Assembly (NCBI GenBank): GCA_964351395.1
Contig: CAYGOF010000008.1
Span: forward strand, 1-64,000
Reading direction: 5' to 3'
DNA: 64,000 nucleotides
Source of the DNA: Imperialibacter sp964351395
Lineage (GTDB): Bacteria; Bacteroidota; Bacteroidia; Cytophagales; Cyclobacteriaceae
This document shows, one piece after another, positions 1 to 9,155 of the stretch. The first letter of the stretch is position 1. The number at the start of each line of letters is the position of its first letter. Both the position numbers and the translations under genes were made by a program. The notes below the pieces were generated by a model. That model was not told the origin of the DNA and did not search any database. It worked only from the letters and a program-made list of their open reading frames with translations.

Positions 1-160
1 CGCAGGAATCTTATACGTAAACAAAAGTCAATGCTGTTAGCAAAATAGATACTTCTTGAATGTCCCAAAGTATACGATTTCTCCGCTTTGCTACGAAATA
101 GCTGTATCGGAAACTTCGCTACCAGAACAATATCACTCAGTCATACTGGGTGAAAAGTTA

Positions 161-194
161 CTGATTTGAAATTTTTTATTCTGTTTCAAATCAG
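161..194 (-). terminator. Possible terminator hairpin downstream of the efflux operon
   Basis: An 11-bp perfect inverted repeat (CTGATTTGAAA at 161-171, TTTCAAATCAG at 184-194) with a 12-nt loop sits 27 bp past the stop of the TolC-like gene. It is AT-rich and the T-tract on the minus strand is weak, so intrinsic termination is only plausible. The rest of bases 1-221 shows no gene; a second short inverted repeat lies at about 136-152. Confidence 0.35.
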
Positions 195-221
195 CAACCT
201 CAAATAAGCAACTCTTTTTGA

Positions 222-1580
222 CTATTCCGTTTCGTATTCTTCCAGGATTCCACCTGTCAGGCGCATTAGTTCTACTTCAGATTCAACCAGGTTGTATTTG
301 GTTTGAAGCTCACTCAGTGCAGAGCGAAGGTAGTTCAATTGCAAGTCACGGAAATCGAAAGAACTGATCGTACCATTTCGGTAACGATCCTCGCCCAGTC
401 CTAAGTTAAACTCGGCTGTTTCTCTATTCTCCCTGGCGATCGAATACAACCTTGCCCTAAGACGGTAAAATTCCAGGGTATTGATCAGGTTGTTTTTCAA
501 GCTTTGCTTCAATTGATCTACCCTTATTGCGGCGATTTGCTCATTCACTTTCGCATTCTCAATCTGTCTGCGAATTCTACCTCCATTGAAGATGGTGAAG
601 CTCAAGGTAAAGTTGGCGTTGTAGTTGGTGTTACCCGACTTAATTCCTGCTTCTCCTACGTTTCCATTCAAAAAAGTAGCCTTGGTTAAGTTCTGAACCT
701 GGTTATTGTCAGACCCCCCCAATGTCATCGATAGGCTCGGGTACATGGCAGATCTGGCAATTCCGATATCTCTTTTGAAAATTTCCTGGTTGATGTACTG
801 GTTCCTCAAGTTGCTGTTGTTAGCCACCATTCTAGCATAAAGCTCATCGAAAGTGAAAGGCTGAATTTGAACTGTCAAAGAATCAGTTAAAACATAAGTT
901 GATTCTACGTCAATGCCCAACAACAAATTCAAAGTTCGTAGAGCGTTCTGTACATTATACAGCTGAGTGATGTAATTTGAGGAATCTGTCAGATAAGCAC
1001 TCTTATCCTGCAGGATATCGAAAGTGACGGCGCTTCCCAGCTCTCCTTTGAGCTTACTGTAGCTATACTTGTCTTTTGAAAGCTGAAGGCTTCTTTCAAA
1101 AATGCGAAGCTGCTCTTCCTGCAAACGAACTGTATAATATGCTTCTATTATTCCCTGAATATTTGTCTCTATGACAATGGTAGCATTCCCCACACTCTGC
1201 TGTTGTAAGAATTCGAGACGCTCTTTGGTAATTTGTACATTGAAACCATTGAACAGCGACCAATTGAGGGATAATGATGGTTGAAGATTTCGAGACTGAA
1301 TGGCTCCCTGAACAAATGAAGTCGGGTTATTGATCTCAGTCCTATTAAAACCCTGCGTAAGGTTGAAAGTCAGAGACGGATACAAGCCAGCCTGACCCCA
1401 TGAGTTATTACGGGTGGCAATGTCGATATTCTGCTTCTCAATTTTAATATCAAAATTATTGTTCAGTCCTGTCGCAATAGCCTCAGAAAGAGATAACTCT
1501 GTAAATTCAGTTTGTTCTGACTGTGCATAAGTGTTCAGGATGACAAAGGTCATCCCGAACAGCATAAAAATTTTCTTCAT
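222..1580 (-). CDS. TolC-family outer membrane efflux protein
   Basis: A 452-residue protein with an N-terminal signal peptide ending near TYAQ. It has two internally related halves rich in Q, N and L helices, the outer membrane factor architecture of TolC-family proteins. It should form the outer-membrane exit duct of a tripartite pump. It is the last gene of a minus-strand operon, 17 bp after the RND pump gene, and its partners (adaptor and pump) are the two genes before it. The start codon is ATG and the length is typical of Bacteroidota TolC homologues. Substrate cannot be read from the sequence. Confidence 0.93.
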   Translation of the reverse strand: MKKIFMLFGMTFVILNTYAQSEQTEFTELSLSEAIATGLNNNFDIKIEKQNIDIATRNNSWGQAGLYPSLTFNLTQGFNRTEINNPTSFVQGAIQSRNLQPSLSLNWSLFNGFNVQITKERLEFLQQQSVGNATIVIETNIQGIIEAYYTVRLQEEQLRIFERSLQLSKDKYSYSKLKGELGSAVTFDILQDKSAYLTDSSNYITQLYNVQNALRTLNLLLGIDVESTYVLTDSLTVQIQPFTFDELYARMVANNSNLRNQYINQEIFKRDIGIARSAMYPSLSMTLGGSDNNQVQNLTKATFLNGNVGEAGIKSGNTNYNANFTLSFTIFNGGRIRRQIENAKVNEQIAAIRVDQLKQSLKNNLINTLEFYRLRARLYSIARENRETAEFNLGLGEDRYRNGTISSFDFRDLQLNYLRSALSELQTKYNLVESEVELMRLTGGILEEYETE

Positions 1581-1597
1581 TAGAATTGATTCAATAA

Positions 1598-4500
1598 TTA
1601 GTTGAGGGCATAGCCCTTTTTCATTTCCTTCACGGCAGGTTCTACTTCTTCTTTATTGGGCTTCTCTCCGCCAAACAATAACCATTTGGTGTATACCCTA
1701 ACATCGTTAGTCACCATCAAAAATACCGGGAAGAAGAATAGAATAAATAGTGTTCCCAGCGCCACTCCATAGGCAATTGAAATCGCCATAGGAATCAGGA
1801 ACTGTGCCTGAAAACTAGTTTCAAGAATGATCGGATAAAGTCCGACTACAGTAGTTGCCGAAGTAAGCACGATAGGTCTAAACCGGCTGATACCAGCATC
1901 AATCACCGCATCGTGCATATTCATCCCTTCTTTTAGGTTTCTATTGAATTGATCAACCATTACAACTGCGTCGTTGATAATCACACCTGATAAAGCCAAC
2001 ATTCCATAAGCACTCAGAATTGATACGGTTTTATCTTCTATCCAGTGCCCAAAAATGGCGCAAATGAACCCAAGTGGTATCAATGAGAAAATCATAAACG
2101 GCTGCAGATATGATCTGGTAGTAAGCATGAGCAACAAGAGCGTAGCAATCAAACACAAACCAAAAATAACAGCCCCCGAATCAAGCTCTCTGGAAGCACG
2201 ACGCTGCTGACCTTCGAAAGAATACTCTAATGAAGGATGCTTCGCCATGATAGGTGGCATGATGTCCTTGGTAATTTTCTCAATCAGCGGAGGCATGGAA
2301 GTGGTGGTGTTGGCCAGATCAGCCTCTACCCTCACCTCTCTTTTTCCATTGAAACGATTGATGCTCAACACGCCTCTATCCACTTCATACGTGGCCAGCT
2401 GAGACAAAGGGTATTGTGACCCGTCCGATGTTCTTATCTTCATCGACTCAAGCTGACTTACATTGATTCTGTCTTCCTGAGGGTAGCGGACCCAAACCCT
2501 TACCTCATCAGTACCAATAATCAATCTCTGTACCTCTTCTCCAAAGAAACCCTGACGTATTTGCTGGGTGATGTCCTGATGATTCAAACCCATAAAATAA
2601 GCCAATGGCTTCAATTCAAGCTTAATTTCCCGTTGGCCAATGGCTGAGTTGTCGGTAATATCTTTTAACAGATCTATCCTTCTAAGACTTTCCTTCAGCT
2701 CTGTTTTCGCCTCTTCAATTTCATCAATATACTTTCCTTTTAATGCGATAGAAACAGGTTTCCCCCATCGCTGAGCAGCACCTACCGTAAAGTTCTCTGC
2801 CTCAGGAATAGGCCCGATCTTCTTTCGAATACGATTAGCGACTTCAAACGCTGAAATATTCTTACCTTCCAGGTCTTCAAAGTTGATTCCAACATAACCG
2901 ACATGACTTCCGCTACTGCTTCTACCAGCACCAGTGCCGATGATTATGTCAACCGATGAGAAAAATGGATCTGTCAATCCAGCCTCCTTTTGCATTTCAT
3001 TGTGCACTTCCCAAACCTGATCCTGAAACTTTCTCAGATAGTCCTCAGTAATGTTTTCTCTGGTGCCTGGCTTAAGCATCAAATCAACCTGCAGGTCGTC
3101 AAATGGTGTTCTGGGAAAAAACTCGTACCTGATCAAACCTCCCTGTGACATGCCAACAACCATCACCACAAATACCAAAGGCCCCATCATAGCGATCCAC
3201 CTCCATCTAACAAGAAAATCAATCGACTTGCCATAGAGCTTGAACCTTACAAAGTCGATGCCCTTCTCCATGGTAGTTCGGAAACGATCGTATAAGGTAT
3301 CTGGCTTTCTCTTCGACAAAATAGACTTCGATGCCAGGTGAGAAGGAAGAATTAAGAACGCTTCTACCAATGAGAAACCCAGGCAAGAAATTACCACCAC
3401 GGCCATCTCATAGCTAAATCCGCCATTGTCAAGAAAAATCAAGGTCACAAATGCAAGCATGGTAGTTGCCACCGATGTGAATACGGAAGGCATCATTTCC
3501 AAGGTGCCATCAACTGCGGCCTGTTCAGGTGTTTTTCCCCGCTCAAAATGGGAGTAAATGTTTTCCGAGATAACGATACCGTCATCTACAAGGATGCCCA
3601 CTACCAGTAGCATCCCAAACAACGACAACATGTTAATGGTAATACCCGCCATTGTGCCAACCACAAACATGGCCAAAAACGAAATAGGGATACCGGCCGC
3701 CACCCAAAAAGAAAGGCGTAACGATAAAAACAAGCCCAGAGTAATCATTACCAACACCAACCCAAGAATAAAGTTACTGGTCAGCAAATCGATTCGCTGG
3801 GAAAGAAGAGAATAGAAATCAAAGTTGGTGAACAAAGTAACATTTTCGTTCTCGGCATTAAAGTCTTCTACATATTTGTCCAGGTATTCAGAGATCGCTA
3901 AGAGGTCCTCCTCTGGCAACTTGCTGACAGAAACGTTTACAGCCCTAACATTATCGCTATAGTACTTATTAGGGATGTCAGCAAAACCCAAAGTCACCGT
4001 GGCTACATCTTTGAGTAACACCCTTGTGCCGTCTGCATTTGCTTTCAACACAATGTTGCCAATTACTTCAGGATTATAGTCTTTGGCATTGGCACGGATC
4101 CTAATTTCCTCTTCAGATGTCTTGATTGTACCACCCGAAATATCCCTGTTGTTCACACGGACAGCATTAGACACTTGAGTGAAAGTAATGCCATAACGCG
4201 AAAGGTTTTCTTCCGGAACTTCAATTGATATTTCCAGGTCAGGAAATCCAGACACCCTAACCTGTGTAATCAACCCAGATTTCAAAAAATCATCTTCTAT
4301 CCTTTCTGCGATCGTCTTCAATTCCATCAACGACACATTGCCCTTGAGCCCTAGAAATGAGGCCATGCTCGTGGACTGCTGCTTGAATACTGTGGGTTTT
4401 TCCGCCCCTACCGGGAAAGAATTGATTCTGTCTACAGCATTTTTTACTTCAGTGAGTACCTCGTCAAGGTCATAATTGGTAGAAGTCTCGATAGTAATGG

Positions 4501-4771
4501 AAGCTGAGTTCTCACTAGAAACAGATCTCACCTCAACAATCCCGACAATTCCTTTCAGCGCCTCCTCTATCTTGATCGTGATACCTTCCTCCATTTCCTC
4601 AGGCGCTGCACCTGGGTAGGCAACAGACACGGTAATCATGTTTGGTGTTCTCTCCGGAAAGAAAGACTTCTTCATATTGAAGAAGCTGGCCAGTCCTAGA
4701 AGAAATACTGCAAACAGTATTACATTCGCCCAAATGGGATACTTAATAAAGAATGATAAAATCTGTCTCAT
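1598..4771 (-). CDS. RND efflux transporter, inner-membrane permease
   Basis: A 1057-residue protein of the AcrB/HAE1-like RND superfamily, the proton-driven inner-membrane pump of a tripartite efflux system. TM1 is at about residues 12-31, followed by a large periplasmic porter domain, a TM2-6 bundle, a second periplasmic loop from about residue 560 and a C-terminal TM bundle. The TM4 motif GILVDDGIVISENI at about residue 390 contains the paired aspartates of the proton relay, so the pump looks functional. It lies 11 bp downstream of the adaptor gene and 17 bp upstream of the TolC-like gene. It resembles the broad multidrug/solute RND group rather than the heavy-metal CusA type; the exact substrate is unknown. 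Confidence 0.95.
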   Translation of the reverse strand: MRQILSFFIKYPIWANVILFAVFLLGLASFFNMKKSFFPERTPNMITVSVAYPGAAPEEMEEGITIKIEEALKGIVGIVEVRSVSSENSASITIETSTNYDLDEVLTEVKNAVDRINSFPVGAEKPTVFKQQSTSMASFLGLKGNVSLMELKTIAERIEDDFLKSGLITQVRVSGFPDLEISIEVPEENLSRYGITFTQVSNAVRVNNRDISGGTIKTSEEEIRIRANAKDYNPEVIGNIVLKANADGTRVLLKDVATVTLGFADIPNKYYSDNVRAVNVSVSKLPEEDLLAISEYLDKYVEDFNAENENVTLFTNFDFYSLLSQRIDLLTSNFILGLVLVMITLGLFLSLRLSFWVAAGIPISFLAMFVVGTMAGITINMLSLFGMLLVVGILVDDGIVISENIYSHFERGKTPEQAAVDGTLEMMPSVFTSVATTMLAFVTLIFLDNGGFSYEMAVVVISCLGFSLVEAFLILPSHLASKSILSKRKPDTLYDRFRTTMEKGIDFVRFKLYGKSIDFLVRWRWIAMMGPLVFVVMVVGMSQGGLIRYEFFPRTPFDDLQVDLMLKPGTRENITEDYLRKFQDQVWEVHNEMQKEAGLTDPFFSSVDIIIGTGAGRSSSGSHVGYVGINFEDLEGKNISAFEVANRIRKKIGPIPEAENFTVGAAQRWGKPVSIALKGKYIDEIEEAKTELKESLRRIDLLKDITDNSAIGQREIKLELKPLAYFMGLNHQDITQQIRQGFFGEEVQRLIIGTDEVRVWVRYPQEDRINVSQLESMKIRTSDGSQYPLSQLATYEVDRGVLSINRFNGKREVRVEADLANTTTSMPPLIEKITKDIMPPIMAKHPSLEYSFEGQQRRASRELDSGAVIFGLCLIATLLLLMLTTRSYLQPFMIFSLIPLGFICAIFGHWIEDKTVSILSAYGMLALSGVIINDAVVMVDQFNRNLKEGMNMHDAVIDAGISRFRPIVLTSATTVVGLYPIILETSFQAQFLIPMAISIAYGVALGTLFILFFFPVFLMVTNDVRVYTKWLLFGGEKPNKEEVEPAVKEMKKGYALN

Positions 4772-4782
4772 ATCTTCGGGAG

Positions 4783-5913
4783 TTATTTAATGATTTCCAC
4801 TTTCATTTTTTCAAATGCGTTCAAAGGAGCTTCAGTAACAAGCGAATCCCCTTCTTTCAACCCTGTAATCAAATAACTGTTTTGGTTATTTTTCAGAATT
4901 GACACAGCCCTGCTAGCAAGAACTCCGTCATTATAAACGAACACCTCTCCTTTGTTTCTTACAACACCTCTAGGTACTTCGATGGCATTATCCACCATTT
5001 TCCCTGGAATGATTACCTTGAGATATAAGCCATCGTAAAGTGCCTGATTCTGGTTGTTCTCTACCGCTACATATACATGGAAAGTTTGTGTGGTGGGATC
5101 GATGTAATCTGTCATTCTAATGATTTTCCCAGTGAGTGAACTCGATTCATCTTCACCTTTGATCACTTTCACTCTTTTTCCCAACTCAACAAACTTGATA
5201 TCTCTTGCCTCTACTGGCACCTTGATTTCGAAGGCATCCGTGCGAAGAATTCTACCGATATTGGACCCAGGGTTCACATAAGTACCTGGTTCGATGTTCA
5301 CCACCGAAATACTCCCATTATAAGGAGCAATCATATAGTGCTTTCTAAGGTTTTCCTCAATGCCACGAATGGAGTAGTACTCACTCAATATGTTCTTTGT
5401 AGCCAAAAAAGTTTTTTCCTTGATGTCAGCTATTTCAGGAAGCTCTGGAAGTGGTGCGTCCGTTTTGATATTGGCAAAATATGCCTGCCATGCGGGAAAA
5501 CTTGATGTATAATCTACTTTCAGGTCGGGAAGTATTGAAGCGATCAGGTTCAGGAAGCTACTTTTTCTAGCCTGAAGGTTGAGCCTTGGTTCAACATCGT
5601 TTACTTTTACCAGAAGCTGACCTTTCTTAAAGTTCTGACCTTCTTTTAAGGGAACATCGCCAATAATTAAACGACCACCAACCTCGGCTAGTAAATCGAT
5701 CGGCTGCGACGAGCCCACCCTTCCGTAAGCCTCAATCTCTGTTTCCACATTTTGAAAGGCAACCTCTCTTACCTTCACATAGTTAACGACAGCCGGAGCT
5801 TCTCTCTCGGGTGGCAACTCCTTCTTAGCTGCTAGAAAGCTGTAGAGTCCAATGGATCCAGACACCATTAATACCACAACCAGAAAGGCAATCAATTTTC
5901 TTCTTAAGGACAT
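4783..5913 (-). CDS. RND efflux periplasmic adaptor (membrane fusion protein)
   Basis: A 376-residue membrane fusion protein that should link the RND pump to the outer-membrane duct. It has an N-terminal membrane anchor (about residues 8-28), a biotinyl/lipoyl-like hybrid motif (GGRL...VPLKEGQNFKKGQLL, about residues 85-106), a short helical hairpin, a second lipoyl half (APYNGSI, about residue 197) and a beta-barrel and membrane-proximal domain to the C-terminus. It is the first gene of the operon. The upstream gap contains a palindrome at 5972-5987 that could be its operator. Confidence 0.93.
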   Translation of the reverse strand: MSLRRKLIAFLVVVLMVSGSIGLYSFLAAKKELPPEREAPAVVNYVKVREVAFQNVETEIEAYGRVGSSQPIDLLAEVGGRLIIGDVPLKEGQNFKKGQLLVKVNDVEPRLNLQARKSSFLNLIASILPDLKVDYTSSFPAWQAYFANIKTDAPLPELPEIADIKEKTFLATKNILSEYYSIRGIEENLRKHYMIAPYNGSISVVNIEPGTYVNPGSNIGRILRTDAFEIKVPVEARDIKFVELGKRVKVIKGEDESSSLTGKIIRMTDYIDPTTQTFHVYVAVENNQNQALYDGLYLKVIIPGKMVDNAIEVPRGVVRNKGEVFVYNDGVLASRAVSILKNNQNSYLITGLKEGDSLVTEAPLNAFEKMKVEIIK

Positions 5914-5971
5914 AAAAATTTATTGGTCAAATTTGATATTGCTTAGATATTAAGAATTCCTTCAGTCTTAG

Positions 5972-5987
5972 ATTGAAAAATTTCAAT
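5972..5987. promoter_or_regulatory. Palindrome upstream of the efflux operon
   Basis: ATTGAAA and TTTCAAT are separated by two bases, a 7+7 bp inverted repeat 59 bp upstream of the adaptor start codon. Position and symmetry fit a dimeric repressor site, but no regulator gene is adjacent. An AT-rich palindrome of this size could also be chance. Confidence 0.3.
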
Positions 5988-6068
5988 TTTCAAAAGTTAT
6001 AGCGCCACAAGGTCTATTTTTGGCTAACGAAAACAGCCCATTTACGAGAAACTAAAAATGCTGATACA

Positions 6069-6227
6069 ATGTTCACCGATTCTGTCTTAATATCTCTATC
6101 GGACGCAAAACGGATGCAAAGGTTGTTTAATTTCCTCGATTTTTCATCTAATTCGGATGATCGGCTAAATTCTCCGGAAGTTATCGCAAGAAGCATCGAA
6201 GATATTCAGGTTTGTTTTTTTTGGTGA
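6069..6227 (+). CDS. Possible small ORF of 52 residues in the gap
   Basis: An ATG-initiated 52-codon frame (MFTDSVLISLSDAKRM...) ends just before the terminator hairpin. A TATTTTTG sequence matching the Bacteroidota -7 box lies at 6015-6022. The predicted peptide is mildly amphipathic with a normal residue mix, but it ends in a T-run (VCFFW) and I recognise no family. It could be a gene remnant or chance. The antisense 60-codon frame at 6014-6196 looks less protein-like. Confidence 0.2.
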   Translation: MFTDSVLISLSDAKRMQRLFNFLDFSSNSDDRLNSPEVIARSIEDIQVCFFW

Positions 6228-6231
6228 GTAC

Positions 6232-6262
6232 AATAAAAAAAGTCTTCCACTCAGAGAAGACT
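6232..6262 (-). terminator. Rho-independent terminator, minus strand
   Basis: Read on the minus strand, AGTCTTC pairs with GAAGACT (7 bp, about 8-nt loop) and is followed directly by seven T. It lies about 207 bp downstream of the acyl-CoA hydrolase stop codon, the nearest minus-strand gene upstream. It would therefore end that transcript or a separate small transcript from the gap. Confidence 0.6.
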
Positions 6263-6469
6263 CTATTTACTTATGTATTTCCACTCAAGAAATAGCAACC
6301 TAATGTTCTATTTACCAGAGGCTTCGAAAAAGAAAAACTTACAAGTGACATACCCCACAATCTGAAGCATTTCGTTTTTGTTGTTGCCAGTAGCTGGATA
6401 TGGATTTCAGAAAATCAATGCAAGTGTTCCAAAACCCAACTGTAGCATACAGCAAACTTTCAAAGACTT
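6263..6469 (-). other. Unexplained 207-nt region between a gene and its terminator
   Basis: This tail between the acyl-CoA hydrolase stop and the 6232-6262 terminator carries two spaced direct repeats on the plus strand: TTCCACTCA (6245-6253, overlapping the terminator, and 6279-6287) and CTATTTAC (6263-6270 and 6308-6315). Together they look like a duplicated element. On the minus strand a TTG-started 38-codon frame (6455 to 6339) ends in DCGVCHL, a CxxCH-like string, and other frames are also partly open. It may be a long 3' UTR, a small RNA or a degraded gene. No promoter was found inside it. Confidence 0.3.
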
Positions 6470-7747
6470 TTAGATTTTACCAAACCTTGCAAATGCTTGG
6501 CGTTCCAACTCCTCCCTGTGGTTAGGATGCGCAATATCAATCAGCAATCTGGCTCTTTGGTGTAGTGACTTTCCATAAAGATAGGCTACTCCCCACTCGG
6601 TTACGATATAGTGTACGTGGGCTCTGGTTGTTACCACCCCTGCTCCTTCTTTCAGGAAGGGAACAATCTTACTTTCTCCCCTTCCAGTGGTAGATGGAAG
6701 CGCAATAATGGGCTTACCTCCAGCCGAGTAAGAAGCTCCGCGAATAAAATCCATTTGTCCTCCCACACCAGAATAATGCAGCATGCCAATAGAATCGGCA
6801 CAAACCTGTCCTGTGATATCTATCTCTATAGCAGAGTTAATAGAAGTAACTTTGGGGTTTCTACGTATGGTAGCGACGTCATTTACAAAAGCGACATCAT
6901 GAAGGATGACAGAAGGGTTGTTGTCAATAAAATCGTAGGTAATCTTGCTACCCATTACAAAGGTAGACACTATTTTTCCACGGTTAATAGCCTTCATGCT
7001 ACCGTCGATTACACCTGATTCCACTAAAGGTACTACTCCGTCGGAAAACATCTCAGTGTGAATACCAAGGTGCCTGTGGCTGCTGAGTTGAGAAAGCACC
7101 GCATTGGGAATAGAGCCAATGCCCATTTGCAACGTCGCGCCGTTTTCCACCATACCTGCAATATGTTGCCCTATCCTTAGCTCCGTTTCACTGATAGGTG
7201 GTGTTGGCACCTCATGAATAGGCACTTCGCCATCAACAAAAATGTCGAATTTACTAACTGGCAGACAACTATCTCCGAAAGTTCTCGGCATGAGCGGATT
7301 CACCTGGGCAATGACAATTTTAGCGGTTTCTATGGCGGCCAATGTAGCATCGACAGAAACGCCAAGTGAACAATAGCCATGTTGATCGGGGGGTGTCACC
7401 GATACTAGCGCAACATCAATCGGCAAGATATGCTCTCTGAAAAGCCGCGGAATTTCACTCAGGAAGATGGGGATATAGTCGGCACGATGCTCTTGTGTAG
7501 CTTTTCTGACATTAGCCCCTACAAACAACGAATTGACATGAAAGCTTTGTGCATATTCCGGTCGTGCATAGGCTGCCTCTCCTTCTGTATGCAAATGCAT
7601 GATCTCTACATTTCTTAGTTCAGGGGCACGTTCTACCAAAGCATCAATCAAGACCTTTGGCGCAGCAGCTACACTATGAATAAAAACACGGTCGTTTGAT
7701 TTAACTTCCTTTAACGCCTCTCTGGCACTTAACACTTTCCTTTCCAT
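6470..7747 (-). CDS. Acetyl-CoA hydrolase / 4-hydroxybutyrate CoA-transferase family protein
   Basis: A 425-residue protein of the class I CoA-transferase family (acetyl-CoA hydrolase / Cat2-like), expected to move CoA between carboxylic acids or hydrolyse acyl-CoA. Family hallmarks visible are HLHTEG near the N-terminus, VTPPDQHGYCSLG, LQMGIGSIPNAVL and IHTEMFSDGVVPL, whose Glu is the expected catalytic residue, followed by GGQMDFIRGA and the C-terminal TEWGVAYLYGKS. The frame is open to 7810, but I place the start at the ATG at 7747 because a TACTTTTG -7 box (minus strand, 7778-7771) lies inside the extension and family members begin there. It is transcribed divergently from lhgO. Confidence 0.88.
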   Translation of the reverse strand: MERKVLSAREALKEVKSNDRVFIHSVAAAPKVLIDALVERAPELRNVEIMHLHTEGEAAYARPEYAQSFHVNSLFVGANVRKATQEHRADYIPIFLSEIPRLFREHILPIDVALVSVTPPDQHGYCSLGVSVDATLAAIETAKIVIAQVNPLMPRTFGDSCLPVSKFDIFVDGEVPIHEVPTPPISETELRIGQHIAGMVENGATLQMGIGSIPNAVLSQLSSHRHLGIHTEMFSDGVVPLVESGVIDGSMKAINRGKIVSTFVMGSKITYDFIDNNPSVILHDVAFVNDVATIRRNPKVTSINSAIEIDITGQVCADSIGMLHYSGVGGQMDFIRGASYSAGGKPIIALPSTTGRGESKIVPFLKEGAGVVTTRAHVHYIVTEWGVAYLYGKSLHQRARLLIDIAHPNHREELERQAFARFGKI

Positions 7748-7770
7748 AATCTGAGATGATTTAATCGCTA

Positions 7771-7778
7771 CAAAAGTA
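7771..7778 (-). promoter_or_regulatory. -7 promoter box of the acyl-CoA hydrolase gene
   Basis: On the minus strand this reads TACTTTTG, an exact match to the Bacteroidota -7 consensus TAnnTTTG, 24 bp upstream of the chosen ATG. No clear -33 TTG was found at the right distance. Confidence 0.4.
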
Positions 7779-7887
7779 TTTCTCCCATAACGTCTGGTAA
7801 CTGATTCCATCCCTTTTATAGCCTGATTATTGTCATAAATATAAAATTCGTCTTTGAGTCTTATATTCGCAACATCAATACGAAAGC

Positions 7888-9084
7888 ATGCAATACGACA
7901 TTACGATCATCGGCGGGGGAATTGTGGGGCTGGCTACTGCCTATCAACTAAAAAAGAAACAACCTTCACTAAGGGTACTACTTATCGAAAAAGAGCCAAG
8001 GCTCGCCGCACACCAGACCGGAAACAATAGTGGGGTAATTCATTCAGGCCTGTATTATAAACCTGGAAGTCTGAAAGCAACCAACTGTATCAATGGCTAC
8101 AACATGCTACTTGACTTTTGTAACCAGGAAGGTGTGGAATACGAACTTTGCGGCAAAATTGTCGTGGCAACCTCCAAGGAAGAATTACCCTTGCTCAACA
8201 ATCTCTTCGAACGGGGAATTCAGAATGGATTGGTGAAAAACGAGCGACTAACGGCCGATCAGTTGAAGGAGAAAGAACCTTATGTGAATGGCATCGAAGG
8301 AATTTGGGTGCCCTACACAGGTATCATCAGCTACAAAGATGTTTCTGCAAAACTGGCTGAAGTCATAAGGAAAAATGACGGCCAGATCCACATCAGCGAA
8401 ACAGTAAAGGAAATAAGAAAAGAAGCAACAGGCTGTACCGTTGTTACAAACAAAGATACTTACCGGACCAAGGTTGTTGTCAATTGCGCCGGGCTTTATT
8501 CAGACAAAATCGCCAGGATGACCGGGCAGGAAGTAAACATTAAAATCGTTCCCTTCCGTGGGGAATATTTTAAAATCAAAGAAGAAAGAAAATACCTGGT
8601 TAAGAACCTTATTTATCCGGTGCCTGATCCCAATTTCCCATTTTTGGGGGTTCACTTTACCAGAATGATAGGTGGTGAAGTGGAAGCAGGCCCTAATGCT
8701 GTGCTGGCCTTCCGAAGAGAAGGATACAGCAAATCTAAGATCAGCCTTCTTGAGCTCGGTGAAACACTTGCCTGGCCAGGCTTCCAAAAAGTGGCCTGGA
8801 AATACTGGAAGACGGGCTTTGGGGAAATGTATCGTTCGTTTAGCAAAAGCGCTTTCACTACAGCACTTCAGAAGCTGCTTCCTGACTTGAAGGAGGACGA
8901 CTTAGTACCTGGCGGCGCTGGCGTTCGGGCCCAGGCTTGTGATCGAAATGGAGGATTGTTGGACGATTTTCTTATTCTGGAAAATGAAATTGCAGTAAAT
9001 GTTTGCAATGCCCCCAGCCCTGCTGCTACTTCAAGCCTTTCCATCGGGGAAACTGTGTCTAACATTGTCCTGAAAAGATTTTAA
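7888..9084 (+). CDS. lhgO: L-2-hydroxyglutarate oxidase / dehydrogenase
   Basis: A 398-residue FAD-dependent oxidoreductase of the DAO superfamily that matches LhgO, which oxidises L-2-hydroxyglutarate to 2-oxoglutarate. The N-terminal dinucleotide fold reads IIGGGIVGLATAY (residues 7-19). The LhgO-type flavin/substrate motif GNNSGVIHSGLYY is at about residue 45, and a C-terminal GGAGVRAQ and NAPSPAATSSLSIG close the family signature. The length is as expected. It is followed by a strong terminator and so is probably monocistronic. Confidence 0.9.
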   Translation: MQYDITIIGGGIVGLATAYQLKKKQPSLRVLLIEKEPRLAAHQTGNNSGVIHSGLYYKPGSLKATNCINGYNMLLDFCNQEGVEYELCGKIVVATSKEELPLLNNLFERGIQNGLVKNERLTADQLKEKEPYVNGIEGIWVPYTGIISYKDVSAKLAEVIRKNDGQIHISETVKEIRKEATGCTVVTNKDTYRTKVVVNCAGLYSDKIARMTGQEVNIKIVPFRGEYFKIKEERKYLVKNLIYPVPDPNFPFLGVHFTRMIGGEVEAGPNAVLAFRREGYSKSKISLLELGETLAWPGFQKVAWKYWKTGFGEMYRSFSKSAFTTALQKLLPDLKEDDLVPGGAGVRAQACDRNGGLLDDFLILENEIAVNVCNAPSPAATSSLSIGETVSNIVLKRF

Positions 9085-9098
9085 GAAACGGTGTCTCG

Positions 9099-9138
9099 AA
9101 TGAGAAGTCGAAATCTACCTTCGCACTTCTCATTTTTT
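9099..9138 (+). terminator. Rho-independent terminator after lhgO
   Basis: AATGAGAAGT (9099-9108) pairs perfectly with ACTTCTCATT (9125-9134), with additional inner pairing CGAA/TTCG across one bulged C. The stem runs into six consecutive T. It lies 15 bp after the lhgO stop. Confidence 0.82.
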
Positions 9139-9155
9139 ACTGATAACTTTCTAGC

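Noticed and set aside
6014..6196. 60-codon minus frame upstream of the efflux operon
   Set aside because: No signal, motif or promoter; overlaps the plus-strand 52-codon frame and looks like background.
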